Shown here: in pieces, positions 12,704 through 16,494 of the stretch
Position numbering within the stretch: position 1 is the first letter of the stretch
Layout of the letters: each line of letters starts with the position of its first letter
Source: CAJBVG01 sp044337515
GTDB lineage: Bacteria > Bacteroidota > Bacteroidia > Sphingobacteriales > Sphingobacteriaceae
NCBI GenBank assembly: GCA_044337515.1
Contig: JBIINK010000048.1
Location: 1 to 16,494 of the forward strand
Direction of reading: 5' to 3'
DNA length: 16,494 nucleotides
Translations under genes and position numbers: made by a program
Notes under the pieces: model-generated
What the model was told of the DNA's origin: nothing
What the model saw: the letters and a program-made list of their open reading frames with translations, nothing else
Database searches by the model: none

Positions 12704-15550
12704 TTATTCGATAATCAATTTATTCACGTATTCACCAGCAGTAGTTTTCACTACAACAGAGTAAACGCCATTTACTAATTTCAAGTTATTTAATTGGAAA
12801 GTATCGTTCAATCCAGAGAATTGTTCAGAGAATACTACTCTTCCTAATGCATCCATGATATTAACTGTTGCATTAGTTGCTTCAGTCGGAATAACAATAC
12901 TCACATTATCTTGTGCAGGGTTAGGATAAACGAATGCTCTTTGATTAGCAATGGTTTCGTTCACACCTAATGTAGTTACAAAATTATCGTATTTCGCTTG
13001 TGCAGCTGCTGCGCTAGCTTGCAAATCAGCTAAGTTATCGCCTGCAATTACTGCTACGGCAAGTATTGATTCTGTAGTTGAATTTAAACTATACGGACCA
13101 GCACCAATTGAATACATCACATCGATACCAACACCGTTGTTACCATATTCTTTGTTTACTACACCGCTTGTCATCGTCATGTATTTTTCTGCAGTAGTGT
13201 ATCCACCTTCTTGAGGATCACCAGCAACTGAATGCGATTGACCGTAATAATAAGGAACTGCATTTGTCGATAATATTTTAACAGCTGCTAATGGATCTGT
13301 TGAAACTAAACTCATCGCATAACCCATGCGTAAAGTACTGTCCCAGAAAATTTGATTATTTGCAGCAGAAGCAATATCCCAATCGTAGAACATACCAATG
13401 TATGCAGGAGTTGTAGAACCAGCTTTCACTTTGTATTCTACTATAAAATATTTATCATCTGGAGTTGTAGCCCAAGCTAGTTCTCTGTGTTTAACAGTAA
13501 TTCCTATTGGACTTGTAGCAGCACCGTCAGTAAATTCACCTGCAGAATAATGAGCAACACCAGCAGCAGAATTCATATGAACTCTTTGCGTTGAGACAAA
13601 ATGTTCATCGGGAGTAGCTGCATCTGAACGCGCATTATTTGATACTTGTGTGCTTGATGCACCAACCATAAATGCAGCTTCGTATAATAAGCTTGAACCT
13701 TTATAGGTAACACCTAAACCACCAGTTGCATCTCCATTACGGAAACCAACACGACCAATACCAGTAGCTGTACTTCCGATTTGGTTAACAGTAATATTTA
13801 ACGAAGAAATATTGATATCAACTGAAACATATTCAGCATCTACATATGTACCATCAGTATAAGAAAATTTCAACGTTATGGTTTCATTTTCTGGAGCAGT
13901 AGGTTTAATATAGAATTTAAATCCATTTGCATTTGTTTTTTGTAATGTACCTAATACCCCTACCGTTTGTGCTGCACCTATCGCTACTATACTTGTAGAA
14001 GGTGAAGACAATGCGATTTGTAAATTAGTAGTTGCAGCTAAGTAATTAATAACTTCTAAAGAAACTGTAATCGTATCACCAGGTAAATAAGAACCATTGT
14101 TATTATCGGTTAATGAATAATTTGTAGAACGAATAGAAGGAGAAACCAGTGTTAATGCTTTGTAAACATTGATACGACCTTTACCCATTTTATCTTTATA
14201 AGAGCTACTGTTTTTTGATGAAATATCATCACAAGAAACACGTAATTGCTCACCAACTTGCAAAGCATTATAAGTTGGAAATTGTGATTTAACTAAAGCA
14301 CATGCACCAGCTGCAATTGGCGAAGCCATTGATGTTCCATCATATGAAGCATACGAATTATTAAACACAGTGCTGTAAATGTTTGAGCCAGGAGCAGAAA
14401 CGTCTACATTAAATCCGAAGTTAGAGAAACTAGAACGACGATCGGTTGAAGCTGTAGACCCAACTGATAATACTCCTTTATAGGAAGTAGGGAAAAAATT
14501 ATAACTATCAAGATTGTCATTACCAGCAGCAGCAACTACTAATGCATTATGAGATAAAGCATAGTTTACAACATCTTGTCCTAATGCACCACCACCTTGT
14601 CCGCCCCATGAACAGTTAATTACTGAAGCACCATGATCTGCTGCATAAGCAATACCTTCATATCCTGTATAAATTGCATTTTCATTCGCATCTGGAGTAC
14701 ATTTGATGTATAATAATTTACATTTAAATCCAACACCAGCAATACCAACGCCATTATCTGCTACAGCAGAAGCATCACCTCCTACGTGTACACCATGATC
14801 GTTACCACCCGATTGAACGTTTGGATCACCATCTCCAACAAATGCTGAAGAAACTGGACCTACAAAATCCCATCCTTTAAAATTATCGATGTAACCATCA
14901 GCATCATTATCAATTCCATCAATTGGATCTGCATAATTGTATTTAATGTTTGCTGCTAAATCCGGGTGATCTAAATCTCCTCCAGTATCAACAATACCAA
15001 TAACTACGTTAGTGTCGCCTTTTGAAACATTCCAAGCTTCGTAAGCTTTGATAATACGTTGGTAGTAATTTGTAGTACCACCTGTATCAGGATCATTCGG
15101 ACGATAAGAAGTATGATAGATATATGAAGGCTCCGCATAAACTACATCAGCAGATTTTAGTATTTCATTGATCACATCAACAATCGACGCATCTGATGTA
15201 TACTGAATCTTGTAGATAGTAGATAAATCAGGACTTTCAGAACCATCAGGCATTTTATTTACTGCAGTTCTTGAATTTGGGAACATCGTATTTATTGATG
15301 TTACTCCAGCTTTTTGAAATACCGACTGCAAAGCAGGGATTCCAATGCTCGATTTACCTAAAGAAGATTTTTTAGCAGGATCGATTTTGACAACGATTGT
15401 TTTCGATTGATAATCTGCCGAAGTAACATTCTTAGGTAAAGCAAAAGCTTTTTTATTTTGCTGGTTTGGATTACTAGCAAATAGTGAAGATGAGAAGATT
15501 GCAAAACCCATAAAAAGGGCCATACTAATCTTAGTGATTGAGTGTTTCAT
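12704..15550 (-). CDS. Secreted subtilisin-like (S8) protease with T9SS type A sorting domain
   Basis: This is a 948-residue exported serine protease. The signal peptide (about 1-26, ending SSLFASN) is followed by a prodomain (about 35-150, with YKIQYTSDASIVDVINEI and VVYAEPSYIYHTSYRPNDP). The S8 domain (about 170-475) has the catalytic triad Asp188 (GIVDTGGDLDHPDL), His252 (NDHGVHVGG) and Ser407 (GTSMASPIAAG), with oxyanion Asn344 (AAGNDN). The acidic loop DGIDNDADGYIDN probably binds calcium. A long beta-rich region follows, and residues about 871-948 are a T9SS type A domain (FVYPNPAQDN to the end). The His motif is HGVHVGG instead of the common HGTHVAG. I start at the ATG 15550 (MKHSITK), which begins a normal signal peptide, not at 15571. 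A palindrome, TATAAATTTATA (15552-15563), lies just upstream of it. The small lipoprotein gene ends 63 nt upstream. Confidence 0.94.
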   Translation of the reverse strand: MKHSITKISMALFMGFAIFSSSLFASNPNQQNKKAFALPKNVTSADYQSKTIVVKIDPAKKSSLGKSSIGIPALQSVFQKAGVTSINTMFPNSRTAVNKMPDGSESPDLSTIYKIQYTSDASIVDVINEILKSADVVYAEPSYIYHTSYRPNDPDTGGTTNYYQRIIKAYEAWNVSKGDTNVVIGIVDTGGDLDHPDLAANIKYNYADPIDGIDNDADGYIDNFKGWDFVGPVSSAFVGDGDPNVQSGGNDHGVHVGGDASAVADNGVGIAGVGFKCKLLYIKCTPDANENAIYTGYEGIAYAADHGASVINCSWGGQGGGALGQDVVNYALSHNALVVAAAGNDNLDSYNFFPTSYKGVLSVGSTASTDRRSSFSNFGFNVDVSAPGSNIYSTVFNNSYASYDGTSMASPIAAGACALVKSQFPTYNALQVGEQLRVSCDDISSKNSSSYKDKMGKGRINVYKALTLVSPSIRSTNYSLTDNNNGSYLPGDTITVSLEVINYLAATTNLQIALSSPSTSIVAIGAAQTVGVLGTLQKTNANGFKFYIKPTAPENETITLKFSYTDGTYVDAEYVSVDINISSLNITVNQIGSTATGIGRVGFRNGDATGGLGVTYKGSSLLYEAAFMVGASSTQVSNNARSDAATPDEHFVSTQRVHMNSAAGVAHYSAGEFTDGAATSPIGITVKHRELAWATTPDDKYFIVEYKVKAGSTTPAYIGMFYDWDIASAANNQIFWDSTLRMGYAMSLVSTDPLAAVKILSTNAVPYYYGQSHSVAGDPQEGGYTTAEKYMTMTSGVVNKEYGNNGVGIDVMYSIGAGPYSLNSTTESILAVAVIAGDNLADLQASAAAAQAKYDNFVTTLGVNETIANQRAFVYPNPAQDNVSIVIPTEATNATVNIMDALGRVVFSEQFSGLNDTFQLNNLKLVNGVYSVVVKTTAGEYVNKLIIE

Positions 15551-15613
15551 ATATAAATTTATAGGGTGCATTTTTATTTACGTTTTCTTAACAATTATTA
15601 TGCCCAATAGTAA

Positions 15614-15892
15614 CTATTGAACGATTTGAGGTTTAATGGTGCAATACTTTTTTACCCATTCCATGTCGAACTCCTTTATTTCCCTACGCTTACCTTCATA
15701 GATGAAGTATTCATTTGCCGATTGAGCATCGGTGCTAGGCATTTTGTTTTGTATCCATTCTTCAGGACAAACTTGTAATAAAACATTTTTGTGGACTGCT
15801 GTATGTTTTTTAGCACAACATGCTGGCAGAAAAACGATAAGGAACGCTATAAGTAAATAGCTTTTGGTTATATTCGATTTTAATAATTGCAT
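15614..15892 (-). CDS. Small putative lipoprotein, unknown function
   Basis: This protein has 92 residues. A basic start is followed by a hydrophobic segment (about 11-23) and the lipobox-like LPAC, with Cys25 as the presumed lipidation site and a second Cys26 beside it. The mature part of about 68 residues contains VCPEEWIQNKMPS, then YFIYEGKRREIKEFDMEWVKKYC (62-84). It thus has two further cysteines (Cys42 and Cys84) that could form a disulfide. I do not recognise a named family. It lies 63 nt upstream of the S8 protease in the same direction, so they may be co-transcribed. Its start is 38 nt from the divergent GH92 gene. The signal peptide and well-spaced conserved-looking motifs argue for a real gene. 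Confidence 0.72.
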   Translation of the reverse strand: MQLLKSNITKSYLLIAFLIVFLPACCAKKHTAVHKNVLLQVCPEEWIQNKMPSTDAQSANEYFIYEGKRREIKEFDMEWVKKYCTIKPQIVQ

Positions 15893-15919
15893 AAGTATAC
15901 AAGTTAGAAATATTATTTG
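15887..15919 (+). promoter_or_regulatory. Possible promoter of the GH92 gene
   Basis: TTG at 15887-15889 is followed after 21 nt by TATTATTTG (15911-15919), a -7-like element with one extra base inside the TAnnTTTG pattern. The implied leader before the ATG at 15931 is about ten bases or fewer. The match is imperfect and the -33 element overlaps the start of the divergent lipoprotein gene. Confidence 0.35.
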
Positions 15920-15930
15920 AAATCTCGCAA

Positions 15931-16494
15931 ATGAAAATTAAACTGCTATTAATCACCTGCTTAAGTACAATTTACTCCATTTCAATTAATGCTCAACATA
16001 ACCTCCTCCCCTACGTAAACCCATTAATCGGCACTGCTCGAATGGGCCATACCTATCCAGGCGCTACCGTTCCTTTTGGGATGGTGCAATTGAGTCCAGA
16101 TACCGATACACTGCAATATGAACTGGATGGAAAATACAATCCCGACATCTATAAGTATTGTGCAGGCTACCAATATGGGGATAAAACTATTGTGGGTTTT
16201 AGTCATACCCATTTTAGTGGAACTGGTCATTCCGACCTAGGCGATATTTTAATAATGCCTACTCAAGGTAAATTACAACTCAATCCTGGTACTGCTGATC
16301 ATCCAGAATATGGATACCGTTCGGCTTTCAACCATAGCAATGAAGTTGCAGAACCAAATTATTACAAAGTAAAATTAGACGACGATCAAATTCTTGCGGA
16401 GCTCACTACCTCTACTCGAGTAGGCATGCATCAATATACATTTTCGAAAAACGAAGAAGCTCATATTATACTAGATATGATGGCTGGTATTTAT
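15931..16494 (+). CDS. GH92 family alpha-mannosidase, 3'-truncated by window edge
   Basis: GH92 enzymes are calcium-dependent exo-alpha-mannosidases, often acting on N-glycan or yeast mannan side chains. The 188 codons present run open to the last base. A signal peptide (about 1-22, ending ISINAQ) is followed by the family N-terminal signature YVNPLIGTARMGHTYPGA (28-45) and VPFGMVQLSPDT. YCAGYQYGDKTIVGFSHTHF and SGTGHSDLGDILIMPT follow, then YYKVKLDDDQILAELTTSTR. These belong to the N-terminal beta-sandwich domain. The catalytic (alpha/alpha)6 barrel with its acidic residues lies beyond the window, so activity cannot be judged. Full members have about 720-780 residues. The N-terminus has no lipobox, so it is probably periplasmic or further exported. 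It is divergent from the small lipoprotein gene. Confidence 0.95.
   Translation, partial: MKIKLLLITCLSTIYSISINAQHNLLPYVNPLIGTARMGHTYPGATVPFGMVQLSPDTDTLQYELDGKYNPDIYKYCAGYQYGDKTIVGFSHTHFSGTGHSDLGDILIMPTQGKLQLNPGTADHPEYGYRSAFNHSNEVAEPNYYKVKLDDDQILAELTTSTRVGMHQYTFSKNEEAHIILDMMAGIY

Noticed and set aside
15551..15571. Earlier ATG giving the S8 protease 7 extra residues
   Set aside because: The ATG at 15550 begins a standard signal peptide with a basic n-region; the longer start disrupts it.

Overview
The window looks like an ordinary low-GC chromosomal segment of a member of the Bacteroidota. Several features point there: two secreted proteins with type IX secretion (T9SS) type A C-terminal sorting domains; a bacillithiol synthase (BshC); the parA-parB-DUF5683-dapB-lepB gene order that is typical of this phylum; a GH92 alpha-mannosidase; and a promoter of the Bacteroidota form TTTG-N17-TAnnTTTG. 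I cannot narrow it to a family from sequence alone.

Layout: (1) 1-1524, bshC, truncated at the left edge. (2) 1715-3571, a strongly codon-biased T9SS-exported beta-propeller-like protein with Asp-box motifs, closed by a clear intrinsic terminator at 3604-3635. (3) 3666-4748, an Ldh2-type malate/lactate dehydrogenase, apparently with a nearly leaderless transcript. It converges on lepB across a perfect 25-bp inverted repeat built from AATTAGG units. (4) 4845-8984 on the minus strand, a tight five-gene operon transcribed parA, parB, DUF5683, dapB, lepB, with gaps of -8 to +9 nt. An AT-rich hairpin with a U-tract sits only 12 nt before the parA start. (5) 9132-11347, a divergent pair of substrate-binding proteins: a BtuF-like protein that lacks its N-terminal lobe (minus) and an OppA-like lipoprotein (plus). 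(6) 11344-12634, an uncharacterised acidic-linker protein divergent from thymidine kinase. (7) 12704-15892 on the minus strand, a small putative lipoprotein followed by a large T9SS-exported subtilisin-like protease. (8) 15931-16494, the 5' part of a GH92 glycosidase that runs off the right edge.

The genes cover housekeeping (low-molecular-weight thiol synthesis, chromosome segregation, lysine/peptidoglycan precursor synthesis, signal peptide removal, thymidine salvage) and an exported degradative and uptake layer (protease, mannosidase, peptide-binding lipoprotein, propeller protein). LepB from the central operon would process the type I signal peptides of the exported proteins. The lipoprotein precursors would instead need LspA, which is not in this window.

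No RNA genes, insertion sequences, CRISPR arrays or phage genes are visible, and no gene-free stretch exceeds 190 nt. I found no convincing undescribed multi-gene system. The most unusual items are the one-lobed BtuF-like protein, the repeat-built hairpins between convergent genes, and the hairpin in the parA leader.
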